From positions 124,001 to 188,000 of the forward strand of contig JAKZZE010000020.1 of the NCBI GenBank assembly GCA_024220505.1: 64,000 nucleotides of DNA. The letters run 5' to 3'. The DNA is from Rhizopus arrhizus. Lineage: Eukaryota; Mucoromycota; Mucoromycetes; Mucorales; Rhizopodaceae. Below the pieces are notes generated by a model, which was not told where the DNA came from, searched no databases, and worked only from the letters and a program-made list of their open reading frames with translations. The translations under genes were made by a program, and so were the position numbers. Below, one piece after another: positions 1 through 12,388 of the stretch (position 1 is the stretch's first letter; each line of letters begins with the position of its first letter).

Positions 1-3000
1 TAAACTTGAGATGGTATAGCCCATAATTCCCCAAAGCATATCCACATTTTTAGCAGAAGTAGACATCTCTCTTTCGTGATCGTCTGTACATATTTCTTGA
101 TAAATAATTCCCAGGACATCCAGGAGACGGTTGTATGATTTTTTAATATAGGGTATGCTAGGTACGACTGTTGTATGTAGGGTCTCATTTTCAAAGGGAC
201 CCAATTTTCCATCTGGCAATGGATGTGATCCACCACTCAAAGAATTTTGCAGCAGCATATCATTCTCTGGGTCCATTTCACCTTCCAAACCCGACTCTGC
301 AACCGTATTTGATGTCATTGGGTCAGTTGCACCCGTATTGGCTGGAGGCGGTCTAGGAACTCGTACAATTCCTAAAGGAGGCCAGTCAGGACGCTCTATA
401 GCACCAGGATGAGCAGATCTAGTCGTATTCACCTGCTGTTCTCCGCCATGCACAGGTAAGGTTGGTAAAAGCTGAGCCATAACATCTTTCATACGGCTCG
501 TGCTACTACTGCTTTTCTTGTTTTGAGCTACTCGCCAAGCTATACCAATCGCTTTCTTCAACTTGTTCACTATATGATTCACATCGCTTTTGTAAAATGT
601 GGAAAAGTCGGATTCGTGTGCTTTGGAAAGAACACCTGGGAAAGACTCTTTCTTTCCTTTCCAAAAGACAGGCAATAGCACATTACCTAAAGATTTACAA
701 AGCGGACACATGAATTCCTTGCGCGATCTATTTTCAGGATGGTTGCGAGTTAACTGAGCAGAGTGTCTGGAGTCAATGGAGCTACAGTAGACCTCAAAAC
801 ACTTGATGTGCATAAGATGTCCACAGGTAGAAGAGTAAAGGCCAGTTTTATGTAATTGGGCTGGAAAGCCGGGGATGCCAGTTGCTTCGTCTTGTAAGCA
901 TTGTTGATCTTCCCAATGCACGTCAAGACTTGGTCCCATAGTGTATATATTGTTATAGAATGAGTCATCATCCATAGGCGTTTCCCGCAGTATGTTTGAA
1001 GTTTGGATAAGTCCCAAAAGACCATAAGGTAAAGAGCGCTCATTGACATCTTCTTGACATACAATACAGGTGCCAGTAGGATAAGAGCAAAATCGATGTA
1101 AACTTTCTATATCTGATGATTCATCAGCTTTTTGATTTGAGTCATTGACATCAACTTCGGCAATTTCTTCTTCTTCATAAAGATCTTCATTCTGCTGCAT
1201 GAACTGTGATTGCGCTTGAGCAAATTGTGCCATAATTTTTAACTGTCTCTCCTTTGCAGCAAGCTTCTTCTTTTCTAATTCGGACAGTCCTGAAGCTCCC
1301 TGTTCCTTTTTTTGAGCATTTCCTAGCAATAACTCTTCTTGCTTGGATCTCCAGTTTTGAACGACTTGCTGAGTCTTTGTTGACCCCTTGTCTAAAAGTG
1401 CTTGGAATACCCAATCAAGTCGGCTTTTGATTTCACTAAAGTTTTCATCGTTGTAGAGTAAGATCATCACGTCAAACAGTGTTACTTCACGTGTAGTCTC
1501 CACATCCGCTTCCCTATATGTCACTTTGAAGTATTTATCGCATACATAGTGATAGAACCCGTCTTCACTGCCATTTTGGTTATTGTTTTTATCAGTAAGG
1601 GCCAACAGTATAAGATAAAGTGTTTGGTCCAAAATAGTATCACTCTTATGATTATCTCCTATACGAACATTCCACATAGCATAGGTAAGCATTTGAATAA
1701 ACAAGGTAGAGTGCATAAACTGTCCAATATATTTAAAGGGACCATCATTAATTTTTGTTGTATGTGGCAAAACAAAAAAGTCGTCTTCCTTTTTATCAGG
1801 ATTTGCCTTTTTCCATCTCAATTTCAAAACATTCTCTGCTTCTTCTCGGTTATTTCTGCTGTAATGCCAAAAGTAGGTATCCACTTCTTTAAAGAATTCT
1901 TCCTTGAGTTCATATAAGCCGTGGTCGTTGACGCCTTCAGGCTTTCTGAACTTTGCTACATCAAGTAATATGCTGTCAAATTCAGGGTGTTCAGTAATTC
2001 GCTCTGGGATTCGTTTTGTTAAGTCAGAATAAGCAGATATGCCGAGACATAAGTTGTGAATAATCTCTCTTCGTATCTTTTCAATCATTGACATGCCTGT
2101 TACATTGGCTCTTTCACATACACAAACAATCAATAAATTCAAAAGCTCTTCTACCATAAATATTGTTTGTTGACTGTCATAATTCTCGTGAGTAGTATCC
2201 CCCAAGAACCAAGAGATAAGATCAAATCTATCCAAGAGAGTAGCCAAAAATTGGTTTGAGTCAATGATAACAAACCCCGTTTGTAACAAAAACACATCAG
2301 CATCATAAGTGTTTTCTCGCAGGGAGATATCTCGGTAATGATGAGCCTATAAGGAAATATGCTATTATTAGCATGAAACCATTTTTAAAAAATTAAGATA
2401 ACCTACCTGATTTCTTATACCATAACCATTACGAACCCAGATACCAGCCCTAATCTGAGAGGAAAATACAATGGTTCGAACAGGGAAATCCAGTATGGGC
2501 AATAGCACATCATCCACAGGTCCTCTATTTTCGTGAAACAAGACCATTATTTTCCCAAATTCTCTAGTCCAACCCGCTTGTCTTAAAACATCATCTGTCA
2601 GTAAATGGGCATGCTCTAATAACCCAGATAATAACCAATGCAGGGGATGATGAAACGACACAGGTTGCTCTGTGACAACATATTTGACAACTTTAATAGG
2701 ACTCAAGTATTCTAAATCCACTTCATAGAAAGTTTGAGTTGAGGAACCATAGACCTTATATGCATTCGTTGGCGTGCTGGTATTATTCGTTCCCAAGTTG
2801 TTCTCTTGTTCTGCTCTCTCCTGCTCTGCTTTTTCTTCTTCAGGATCGTATCTTCCCCATTCATTTATTTGTTTCAATACACGAGAGATGGCTGTGACAA
2901 GTGTGATTGCAGTACTCACTTTCTCCTCTGGCGTTGCAGTGGGTAACGTAGCAAAACAATCAGAGAATTGACGACAGCACTTTGCAATCTGTAGCGTAAC

Positions 3001-5391
3001 GTTGAAAGCATTAACCCATATTTCAGATTCATACTCTACATGCGTATCTTTCTGACACAACTGGCCATTCATACCTTGGAATAGGCTAATCAAGTCGAGA
3101 TATTGACGGATGTAAAGCGGATCTTGAGCAAGAACACGTTTAATCATATTTACATTCATGATATATCGAAGGTCGTGAAAAGCATTAAAATAACGTCGGG
3201 TACGGAAAGCACGAGATTCGCAATTTATACGAGAGGGTTGTTTGGCACGTTCAGAGGGTAAAATGAGTCGCAGTTTGTCTTGCAAAAAGAAGGACGTTAA
3301 TGTAGAACATATCAGGCCAAAGAAGTAGTAATCATGTACAAGTAGATCAGATACAGAAGGCACAGTAAGAAGTTGAACTGAAAACAAAATAATCGAGTTT
3401 TCAGGCTCACGATCTTTTAGTAAAAATGATTCAGCCAGGCGAGCATAGTTTCGAGTCAATCTTTTGCCAAGCATCTTTTTATAATGAGGACTAGAGGCCA
3501 AAGAAGAAATGTAGAGTTCTCGTAATGCAATGCGCACCTCTTTCCATAACTTGAGATCATACAACATCAAGTAATCCAAGCGTAGTTTAGTTGCAAATTC
3601 ATTTGTTAGTTCTGAAGCCTTTTGCTCAGCCTCTTCATCTGTTGCCACGGTGCCCATACTAGTGGACTTTTCGTTGGATAGCAGTGAATTGCCAAACGCC
3701 ATTTCTTCTTTTCTGACCATATGATACTCCTTGACCATAGCTACTGGGTCCCATTCAATGACAGCAACGTCGCCTTTATTCACGTCTGTGCTAGGGCTCA
3801 TATTTTCTGACCTTAAGCTTTCCAATCGACCTACATGACCCATGTAGTCATCAGGTTCAAACATTTCAATATCCTCGGCTGCAATAGAGGCAGACATGAA
3901 CACATCCTCTCTTGTATCTTCATTGTCATCAAGAGCTTCGTCATCGTTATGTGCTCCTTTTGCTAGAGAGACCAAAGGTGATCGAAGTTCCCAATCTCTG
4001 CATAATTCTTCACACAGTATATCACGAATAATATGATCTCCACCAGGAACACTTGAAAAGAATCTGCGATTTCCACTGATCAATTGATTAAGCCAGTCAA
4101 CCAATAGTCCAGCAACTTGTTCTCTGAAAGTCTCTTTGGCTGGTCGTATAGTAACACCAAAGTTAATAGCGGATAATGGTGCTGCTATCTTCCGAAGCTC
4201 TTCAATATTTGTAGAAACTGCAATGATTTCTCTTCCCTAAATCAATCGTTTTTAGTCCAAACTATGTCTCCTTTCATGTATTGTAAATTACATGAACATG
4301 AATGACATCAATTATATGTTTCGCCTTTGCCCAATCCCAGCCCGTAGCAGTCATGATAGACTCCAATACATGAGAAAACGCATGAGCCTCATCGTTCCAA
4401 GCTATACAAGCATACAGCTCACTTTCTTGCTCTTTGTTAACCAATCCAGCTGCTTTGCGATTTTTTGGTTCACCATTTTCTTTATCCATATCAACGTCTT
4501 CTTCGAGTGATTCGACTTGCTCCATAACTGTATCCTGTATCGCTATCGTTTCTTGTGGTATTGTGATTGTAGGGACATCAAATGGAACTCCGATCTTCTT
4601 CAACTGTTTACGTTGATATCTGTTTTCTCTTAAAAGATCATCAGTAGAAGGATTCAGTGTCACTTCGGCAGGTGCAATAGCAAAGTTATCTAGCAAAAAA
4701 TCGACGACTGAGATAATAGTCAACCTTATTGCGGATAACAAAGCAGGGTTGAGAGCAGCTGTTCCTGAATGCTCAGAATGAGTACTTCCATCTTGCTCGT
4801 CCGACGTATGAATTTTACAACGCAAGGGCATTTTCCAAGCTTCAGGATCACCACAATCGCAGCAACCTCCTGATCCTGGGCTTACAGAGAATAAGATATC
4901 ATGTCCATCGTGATCTGTTGCATGAAAACATTTTGAACAAAATACACAAGTGTCGTCCAATCCACAATTTCTGTCTGGAATATTAGTTAATTTGAAATTT
5001 TTGGTTATGATTATTACCTGCAGCGATAGACAGGTTCACCTTTTCGAAAGACATGACCGCACTGTCTTCCTTTTTGACTTGATAAATCTTCTGTTGGAAG
5101 TATTTGATTGGAATGCCAAGAGGTAGGGTCAGTTACTGTACTTTGTTCTCGGCCATCATGGGGTCGGGATTGATGACGTATGGTTTGCAAAAGCTCCTCT
5201 TTAGATGAAAAGAAATGTTGGTTCATGATTGTTTCATCGTTCATCCATAATTCTTCATAACAGCGAGATAAAATTACTTGTTTCGCGTATTCTCCAAATT
5301 GACAATTAAATAAAAGAGGAGTTTGCCATAAAAAATCTGATAATGATCCTTCTGCATTTTTCATCGATGCAGGAGACTTATTCATTCTCAT
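1..5391 (-). CDS. UBR1: UBR1-type N-recognin E3 ubiquitin ligase (C-terminus beyond window)
   Basis: Ubiquitin ligase of the Arg/N-degron pathway: it recognises destabilising N-terminal residues and ubiquitinates the protein. Four exons on the minus strand are inferred: 5391-5018, 4970-4292, 4236-2407 and 2346 to the left edge, all in phase, giving about 1,743 visible residues. The UBR box starts near residue 113 (CGHVFRKGEPVYRC, then CVFCSKCF and CCDCGD) and crosses intron 1. A ClpS-like segment follows (WNDEAHAF ... HVHGREIIAVS), which in this family binds bulky type-2 N-termini. Near residues 1385-1515 lies the RING-H2 region (CIVC, CGHLMHIKCF, CPLCK), preceded by the helical KERQLKIMAQFAQAQSQF segment typical of UBR1/2/3. 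The start is the first ATG after a poly-A run (5391). The C-terminal autoinhibitory domain is outside the window. Family assignment is very secure; orthology to UBR1 rather than a paralogue is inferred. Confidence 0.95.
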
Positions 5392-5943
5392 CTTTTTTTT
5401 TTTTTTCAAAGGAAAAGTAAAAATAAGGAGAGAAACGTCTTTTATTTTTGTTTTATGGAAATTACGCCGCTTCAATTTGCTTTTGCGTCATGCAAATAAA
5501 AAAAATCCCATTCCTGAGAGAAAACTCAATGGATGAGGCTTGAAATAATGAATTTTAGTTTAATTAGGTATACTTGTTATATAACAAAAAGGCTTATAAC
5601 CTTATGATTATAGAGTATGTCTTCACACACACACTCTCTCTCTCTTGGTTTATTATAAATTGTTACAGATCTTTTTTTTTTTGTAAACATTTATTAAATC
5701 TTCAATTTCCACTTCTTTCACAGATAGAGAGAGGAGAAGGATTGATATGTTTCCCCTTGTTCTCCCCTGTTCTTCAATAATATTTTTTCCCAACATATAA
5801 TAACGATGTGAAAGATAAAAAAAAAAAAGATGTACAAAAATAATAATAGTAGTATAAATATATAGTTTTACATATAAAAGGGTAAAAAGTATAAGGGAAA
5901 ATAAAAGAGGAGAAAGAGGAAAGAAGATGGAAAGAAAAGACAG
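5392..5943. other. Intergenic, 552 bp
   Basis: AT-rich spacer between two minus-strand genes. It must hold the promoter and 5' leader of the UBR1-type gene and the 3' end of the C2H2 gene. I see CT/GA microrepeats near 5630-5640 and 5725-5735 and short A/T runs, but no coding signal. Confidence 0.5.
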
Positions 5944-6645
5944 CTAAATATCATCCATAAAGATTTCTTGTGAATGTAAAGACTTGGACTCTTCTTCATC
6001 GTCAATGACTATTGATTCTTCGTCTTCCTCATCTTCTTCTTCATCTACTCTAAATACGTCTATTTCTTCCTCTTCTTCCTCTTCTTCTTCGTGGTGGTAT
6101 TCACTCAAACTCTTTGCTCTACGGTCCATACCAATCAAAATAGCCGCTGCTTCCAGCATTTGAACTTGTTGGTGCTTGGTCAAGGGGAGTTTTTTTGTAA
6201 GCTCCCATTCTTCCGAATGTTCCCACCTGTGCTTTTGCAGGCAGTTGGGGTGCTTGTATGACTTTCCACAATCATTACATCGATATTGGCCATTGTTGTA
6301 GGACTCTGAGAGTCCACGACCTTTTCTCTTGAAAGCATCGGACTGTCTGCGATTGTTGCGAATGGTTAAGCCACCCGTGGCAGCTGCTGTAGCAGTAGAT
6401 GTTGTAGCGTGTGAAGCTTTGCGATGTGTTGCTGAAGAGTGCTCAATAGTATAGTTTTCAGGTAAAGAAGCTGAATATTCTCTAATGCACATATCGTTAA
6501 AGACTGTTTGTAAAGAGTCCCTGCGTTCCACTTTTTGCTCCTCTCCACAAAACGAATTTGGTGGAGAGGGAATCCCACTTTGGTTTTCTTGGCTTTTATG
6601 ATTATTTTGCTGCTGACGAAGTTGGAAAGTAAGTAGTGAAGACAT
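5944..6645 (-). CDS. Single C2H2 zinc-finger protein with acidic C-terminus
   Basis: Intronless ORF of 233 residues. One C2H2 finger is visible at about residues 120-143 (YRCNDCGKSYKHPNCLQKHR, then WEH), with Cys-X2-Cys spacing and two zinc-binding histidines. It is preceded by a Ser/Thr/Ala-rich and basic stretch (NNRRQSDAFKRKGRG) and followed by the short helical block LTKHQQVQMLEAAAILIGM. The last 60 residues are extremely acidic, with two Glu/Asp runs. A lone finger plus an acidic tail suggests a nuclear DNA-binding or chromatin-associated regulator, but one finger gives little specificity and the target is unknown. The ATG at 6645 follows a purine-rich leader. I do not recognise a named orthologue. 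Confidence 0.8.
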   Translation of the reverse strand: MSSLLTFQLRQQQNNHKSQENQSGIPSPPNSFCGEEQKVERRDSLQTVFNDMCIREYSASLPENYTIEHSSATHRKASHATTSTATAAATGGLTIRNNRRQSDAFKRKGRGLSESYNNGQYRCNDCGKSYKHPNCLQKHRWEHSEEWELTKKLPLTKHQQVQMLEAAAILIGMDRRAKSLSEYHHEEEEEEEEEIDVFRVDEEEDEEDEESIVIDDEEESKSLHSQEIFMDDI

Positions 6646-7011
6646 TAAATAGTTTTTGAAATAAAATAAATAAAGAAAAAATAGAGAAAAAGAGAGATAG
6701 AGAGAAAAGGAGAGAGAAAATGAATAAAAAAAAAAAAAAAGAAGAGTTCTAGGTCCAGGAGGAAATTTAAGAATTCATTTAAGGCGGAGATTGATCAGAT
6801 GCTTTTTTATTCTTTTCAATTCTTTTTTTTATGACGTGTATGAAGATTTGATTCATTGTTTGTGAATTCTGTTGTAGTATTCATATGTGTATTATGATTG
6901 TATTGCGCTTGATGAAATATAAGCTGTATTTTATTATCAAATAATAACAAAAATGATTAAAGGATATAAAGAAATAAAATTCAGGAACAGACTTTAAGAA
7001 GGGATCACTGC
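6646..7011. other. Intergenic, 366 bp
   Basis: Spacer between the permease stop and the C2H2 start on the same strand. It contains A-runs and GAGA-type purine tracts near 6690-6720. No gene or RNA is recognised. Confidence 0.5.
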
Positions 7012-9170
7012 TCATATGCCATTTTTCTTTTCTAAAGTATCTTCGATAACAATAACACTGCAATTATTTTGCTGATCATGATATAGACGACTTGATCCAC
7101 TTAATGATCGTTCATTGATATTCGCAGGCTGTTTTCCATCTACTGGAAGAATTATGTTAAGAACAATAGAGATAAGACCGGCCATGATATATCCAGTTTC
7201 AACAATGGTATTAATCGAATCATAGAACCCTTGAGCTGCTTCATTTGTTGTTGTGGGCATCACATAATTAAACCAATCAGGAACAAGTGTGACGCCAAGA
7301 CCAACAGCCAAAGAGGCAGCAACAATAACACGGTCACGACGCGTCCAATCAAGATAACCCAAGATACGAACACCAGATGTACCAACAGATGAGAAAATGA
7401 ACAGGGTCATGCCTCCAATAACAGGATTTGGGATGGCCAGCAACCCAGCAGAGATCTTGGAGAAAACGCCACAGATGATCAAGAGAAAGGCGCAAACAAG
7501 CCCAGCGATTCGACTTGCACACTGTGTTACAGCGATCACACCGTTATTGTTACTGTAAGTGATTACACCCATAGTTGAGCAAAGACCGGAGAGGATGATA
7601 CTGACACCGTCACACAGCAGACCACCCTGCATGCGTTCTTCAAATGCCTTTCCTTCAATAGGTAGACCAGAGAGATCACTTGCTGCTGTTAAATCACCAA
7701 GACATTCAATCATCATATCCAAGCATGTGAATAGAAAAGGAATAATAGCAGGTGGATAGATGCTGTATTTGAATGTCTTGACCCAAAGAAAGGTAGCTGC
7801 AGGAGCAGAAGTAATGCTAGAGGTATCAAACATACCTAGACATGAAGTGATGATGCAACCAACAATGAGGCCTACAACAACAGACACATTCTTCATAAAG
7901 ATTGAACCCAAGATCTCGATCAAGATGATTGTTCCAAAGACAGCAAGACCAATACCAAAGTTAACAGGACTTCCCCATGCTTTAGCATTAGGAGCATAAA
8001 TGTTTGGACAAAGTTGATATTCACCCGAACTTGGACGATCCATACAACCACCTGTACCACCAGCCCAATTCTTCATGGCTGTCGTGATCAAAGAGGCACC
8101 GATGACCACCAAGACTGTTCCTGTCACAATCTTGGGAAACATTTTTCTCAATATACGTTGAGGCATAAAGCTGATGACAATATTCAGTAATGCACAGAGC
8201 ATCTGATTTAAATAAAGGTAAATAAGGGAATATAAAGTAAATTGTATGTATACCTGTGTACCAAGGATAGCACCAAAAGCATCTGGACAAGGTAAATAAT
8301 TAATTGTTCCATCCGATAATACCTCTGTAGGACAATGACCATCTATAAAAAGAAATTAGTCTTGTCAGTTCTATTCTTATTTGTTATTACATACTTTTAT
8401 ACATGTTGCTTACTACAGCTTGAGAAGCAGGCATATTCGCAAATGCTACACCCGCAATTTGAAGTAAACTATGAAAAGATGTGTAAAAATGGGGGTTCAA
8501 GTCATAATGATAAACTTACCCAATACCAAAATAGAATCGAGTTTTTGGTATTTTAAATCGTGTGATTTGTATAATACTCATTAATCCAGAAACCTACAAG
8601 TAAGTTTTAGTATTTTTTGTGAATTAAACAGTAAGCATCTTACAATAAGTGAGACTGATACCATAAATTGACGTGTTTCCTGATCTAGATTTAAATTCAT
8701 ACTGCCTTCACCTGATAAGATAATTGTTGGTGTAATGATACCAGCAACCACAGCGAGGAAATCTAAAATTTGCTATTAAAAGAAGAAATAGCTTGATTTC
8801 AATATTTTTTTTACGTTGTATTCCCATAATGATTGCTAATACAATAGGCATTGAATCATTAGGTCCATAAAATGTAGATTGTTTTATTTCTCGTTTTAAG
8901 CATGGAATCCTAGGCATACTTTTCATATATAAAAATAAAATGAATATATTTTATAAATAATGTTTAATTATCTTTCTTTTACCAAAGAGCACCATAATCA
9001 TAATCACCAAACCAACCATCTTTTGTGGTTATAGTATGCTTCAAACGATTTATGAATTTTGGTTTTGTATTCGAACTCATTTCTTCTATTGGAGGATAGA
9101 TGTGGGTTGGATCATTGTATTCTGGATCAGGTAAAATAATTGAATGAATAATTTCTTTTTTGTCTGTCAT
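7012..9170 (-). CDS. Uric acid/xanthine (purine) permease, NAT/NCS2 family
   Basis: Plasma-membrane proton-coupled purine transporter related to UapA/UapC. Seven exons are inferred: 9170-8983, 8918-8815, 8762-8644, 8593-8520, 8468-8395, 8342-8254 and 8202-7012. They sum to 1,839 nt (612 residues), close to the roughly 570-600 usual for the family. The N-terminus has the cytosolic KDGWFGDYDYGAL motif, then multiple hydrophobic segments. Family motifs visible are GIQHFLAVVAGIITP across exons 2-3, the TM8 acidic motif IECLGDLTA, and the NAT signature NNNGVIAVTQCASR near residue 433. UapA has a glutamine at the first position of this signature, where this protein has Asn. Intron 5 uses a donor inside a run of possible donors and was chosen because it joins SNMYK to NGHCP. 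A GATA-motif cluster lies just upstream. Purines rather than ascorbate or uracil are inferred as substrates. Confidence 0.94.
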
Positions 9171-9228
9171 AATTAAAGAGAATGAGTGATTAATTATGAA
9201 AAGAAGGGAGGGGTTTTTATATCATCTT

Positions 9229-9276
9229 TTATCGTTGATAACAAATAAGAAAGTGATAACAGATTTTATGTTATCA
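9229..9276. promoter_or_regulatory. Cluster of four GATA-factor core motifs upstream of the purine permease
   Basis: Within 48 bp there are TTATC (9229-9233), TGATAA (9236-9241), TGATAA (9254-9259) and TTATCA (9271-9276), lying 59-106 bp upstream of the permease ATG at 9170. Fungal purine permeases are classically controlled by the nitrogen GATA activator (AreA/Nit2), so these are plausible activator sites. The motif count is seen; the regulation is inferred. The region is AT-rich, so some matches could be chance. Confidence 0.5.
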
Positions 9277-10250
9277 ATCATTCAATTTCCGCTTATAATT
9301 CATATGATCCAATGAATTCATCATCAACAGACACTCTAGGTATTCAACCAAAAAGCCTTTATAGAAATCACACAGTCTTATTCTTTTCTTTGATCGATAG
9401 ATTGAATTCTTTCAAGTGCTTATAGAGAAGGAGAGGAAAGGTGAATTATTTATTTGTATGACAATCAACATTTAGATTGTTTTACAATTAGATTATACAC
9501 AAAAAAAGAAATTCACATCAAAGGAAAAATAAGCATGTATATTTGGTATGGTTTAAAAGATACATGCTATAACTTTTTTAAAATCAACTAATAAATATCA
9601 TTTCTTTTTGTTTTTTATAATTTACCATTTGTATTTTTATTGTCTATAGTCTGATTGCTGTTCAAAGGGTATTTTATATGATTTAATGTTGTATAAAAGT
9701 AAAAAAGTGTGTACAAATACCCTATGTTTTAGCCAATTAAATAAGAGAATTATGGCAATTAAAAAAATACCTTTTCTCCTCTTTTTTTTTTTTTTTTTTT
9801 TTCTTCCCGGATTTCATCTTTGTTTCCATGGATACATTCATCTTTTGATAAGAATTTTTATTCGGCTATTTCTGTATTTAGTAGAGACCATACGTAATCA
9901 GATTCCAAAGAAAAAAAAAAAGAGAGAAGCGGTGGATCCTTCAGACTTTTGTTATAGAGCTCTTTTTCAATGTCACTTTACTCTTTTATGGTTACAACCA
10001 AATAGTGTTTTAGAGAGCAATAACAGACAATCATAATATCATCATACTATTATTACTGTATACCAAGAACCAATTGCATCTTCCTTTTTCTTTCAGTCTT
10101 TTGTATGTACCTGATTCTCATCAATGAAGCCACCAGTGTATGTGACTCTTGTTTGATAAAAAGAGTAAAATTCATTCCTTATTTTTTTTTTATATATTTC
10201 TTTTGACAGACATCTTCCCTCTTTATTCTTCAACTAAAATAGATACACAA
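9277..10250. other. Intergenic between divergent permease and Myb genes
   Basis: About 970 bp of AT-rich DNA upstream of both genes, with a 20-nt T-run near 9781-9800. Small open frames here are driven by homopolymers. A possible 5'-UTR intron ends near 10208 (TTTTGACAG), just before the Myb start. No gene is recognised. Confidence 0.45.
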
Positions 10251-11105
10251 ATGACGCTATTCATGTTGTCAAAACCATTACTTTATAATATCTCAAAACC
10301 AACTTGCTTTCGACAGCAACAAAAAGCAAGCATTTCTCGAATTATGGCAGCTTACTTGAAAGAGCATGGACCAGACGAAAAGAAACGTATTATAAGAAAA
10401 AAATGGAAACAAGAAGATAGTGAGCGATTATTGAAACTTGTTGATCAATATGGACCTAAATGGAAGTCATTTGAAAGTGAGTTTCCTGGACGAGCAGCGT
10501 CATGCATTAAATCTCACTATGAAACACGTACTGGAAATAGTCAACTAATACTCACAGCTGAAGAAAAGGAAATATTAACAAGAGAGATTGAAAGCATGCA
10601 AGGTGATGATGTTGACTGGAAAATGTTACAAAAGAGCCTGCTGCCTTCCATAAGATCGATTACTGCTATAAAAAAATATTATTATGGCTTGAATGTAAAG
10701 AGATACTATGAGAGATGGACAGAGGATGAGGTGAATCAATTGGGAATATTAGTAGAAAAATATGGAACGAAATCTTGGGATAAAGTAGTAAAGGAGATGA
10801 AAGGAAGGAGTTCAATACAATGTCAAGCAAAGTGGTTTTATGAATCAAGTATAAGGAATAAAGGTAAGCGGATTCTCCTATTTGCTGTGAATGAAACATA
10901 ATGTAACGTGAAATGAAAAGAGGAATTTTCACTGAAAGAAGATGAACAAATAATTAAATATGTAAATTTATATGGAGAGAAATCATTTGGAAAGATAAAG
11001 AAAGAAATGAAGAGTAGAAGGACTATTGCTCAATTAAAATCTAGATTTGAGCATTATTTAAAGCCAAATTTAGATAATAATTCACGGATAAAGCATAGTG
11101 TGTAG
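10251..11105 (+). CDS. Myb/SANT-repeat DNA-binding protein
   Basis: Two exons, 10251-10863 and 10921-11105, give 265 residues. Four Myb-like units can be read: KKWKQEDSERLLKLVDQYG, a degenerate second one around DDVDWKMLQKSLLPSIRS, RWTEDEVNQLGILVEKYG, and in exon 2 EFSLKEDEQIIKYVNLYG. Each has the spaced aromatic/hydrophobic core of a SANT fold, followed by a basic recognition-helix region (for example GRSSIQCQAKWFYE). This layout fits fungal Myb-related factors that bind DNA or telomere/snRNA promoters; the target is unknown. The N-terminal 35 residues (SKPLLYNISKPTCFRQQQ) could be a weak mitochondrial-type leader. The intron acceptor is AAAAG, a type used by other genes here. The start at 10251 is the first ATG of the open frame. 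Confidence 0.82.
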
Positions 11106-11113
11106 TAAACACA

Positions 11114-11147
<34 letters not shown>

Positions 11148-11235
11148 CCTTGTCAATTCCAGTGTAACATTGTATGAAAGTAATATTACATTGAATTAAC
11201 TTTTGTGTAAAAGAATAAAATATTCTTTTTTATGT

Positions 11236-12113
11236 GTGTATGAGGATTTTATTTAAGCATCGCATTTTTAGCTGGTCATCACAAGAAACATTTTTTTAAG
11301 GAGAGCTTCAATCCACAAGCAAACATATTTGCCCTTTGAATTGACTACAGTAATGGGATAGAAAGAATAATGTTCAGCTATCACAGACCACCAGCAGATT
11401 TCCACTAGGAAGAATGAACATGCAAAATATACAGCGGCATTACCTGACATCATGGGTCAGGAGTACAATAAAATCAAGAATACAGAGCTAAAACATGAGT
11501 TGTATGGCAGAATGTAACCATCACACTCGACCAACCCAAGAGAAGGAGCCAAAATAGTGTAGGAACGCATTGTAAGATGTTCCTAGATGCTAAATCGATG
11601 AAAATAGCAGGCGTAGTTGATGTCTTTGTTTTTTTTTGTGTGCCTATCTTCACTGGCCCCATTTCGATGACAAAGATTAATTAGAATGAAGCATATATTG
11701 GTATTGGTGATATTGTAAAAAGGAGTAAAGCTATAGTATGATAATGATTTACAAAAAAAAAAAAAGAATAGCAATTCCATTTTAGGTAAAGAGAATAAGA
11801 CTGCAATTCCTTTGTTCTCATTGGGCCTTTGCTTTTGATAAAAACCCCCGTTCGTACATTCAATATTCTCCTTCTCTAAAACTGTTCCTGCAATCTCGCC
11901 AGAACTTTTCACATAGAATGACTGCTCTCATAGAGCCCTTCCTTACTGATCGTTGGATTAGCTTACGTATTAACAAAGGGTGCTTTTAATTACCGCATCC
12001 TATATTAACTCTCCTATTATTTACAAAAAAAAAAAAAAAAAAAAGTATTACACATTGAAAGTCCCTATGATGTCCAGCTAAAAATGCAACACTCAAATAA
12101 AATCCTCATACAC
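11236..12113. mobile_element. 878-bp non-autonomous element with 46-bp terminal inverted repeats
   Basis: The left end (11236-11281) and the right end (12068-12113) are inverted copies matching at 41 of 46 positions, both beginning GTGTATGAGGATTTTATTT when read inward. The interior has only short broken frames on either strand and no recognisable transposase, so this looks like a MITE or a decayed DNA transposon. No obvious target-site duplication is visible at the flanks. The interior has an A-run near 12026-12044. Confidence 0.65.
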
Positions 12114-12388
12114 AAAAGAAAAAGCAGTGGAAAAGAAAGGGGTTTATGAAACTGAAACTTTATTTTTTGTGTAAAAAAAAAAAAACAATAAATTAACAAC
12201 GCCAAATGAGTTTAAAATCTTCATCCATAAAAAGTGAAAAAAATTAATAACGCCAAGATCTATGAAGTCAGTGTGTGGGCGATCTTTTTCCGTAAATGAT
12301 TTACATGATTACACTGAGTTTTTATTATTCAAAGAGACTAAAAATTATATTTTTTTTTTTTAACTTTTATCTTTCTCTTCTTTTTAAT

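Noticed and set aside
9686..10036. 116-residue open frame with a Phe-rich start
   Set aside because: Created by a 20-nt T-run and A-run; no domain, no support, lies in a divergent promoter region.
11268..11912. Several short minus-strand frames inside the inverted-repeat element
   Set aside because: Overlapping, stop-ridden and not matching transposase motifs; treated as interior of a non-autonomous element.
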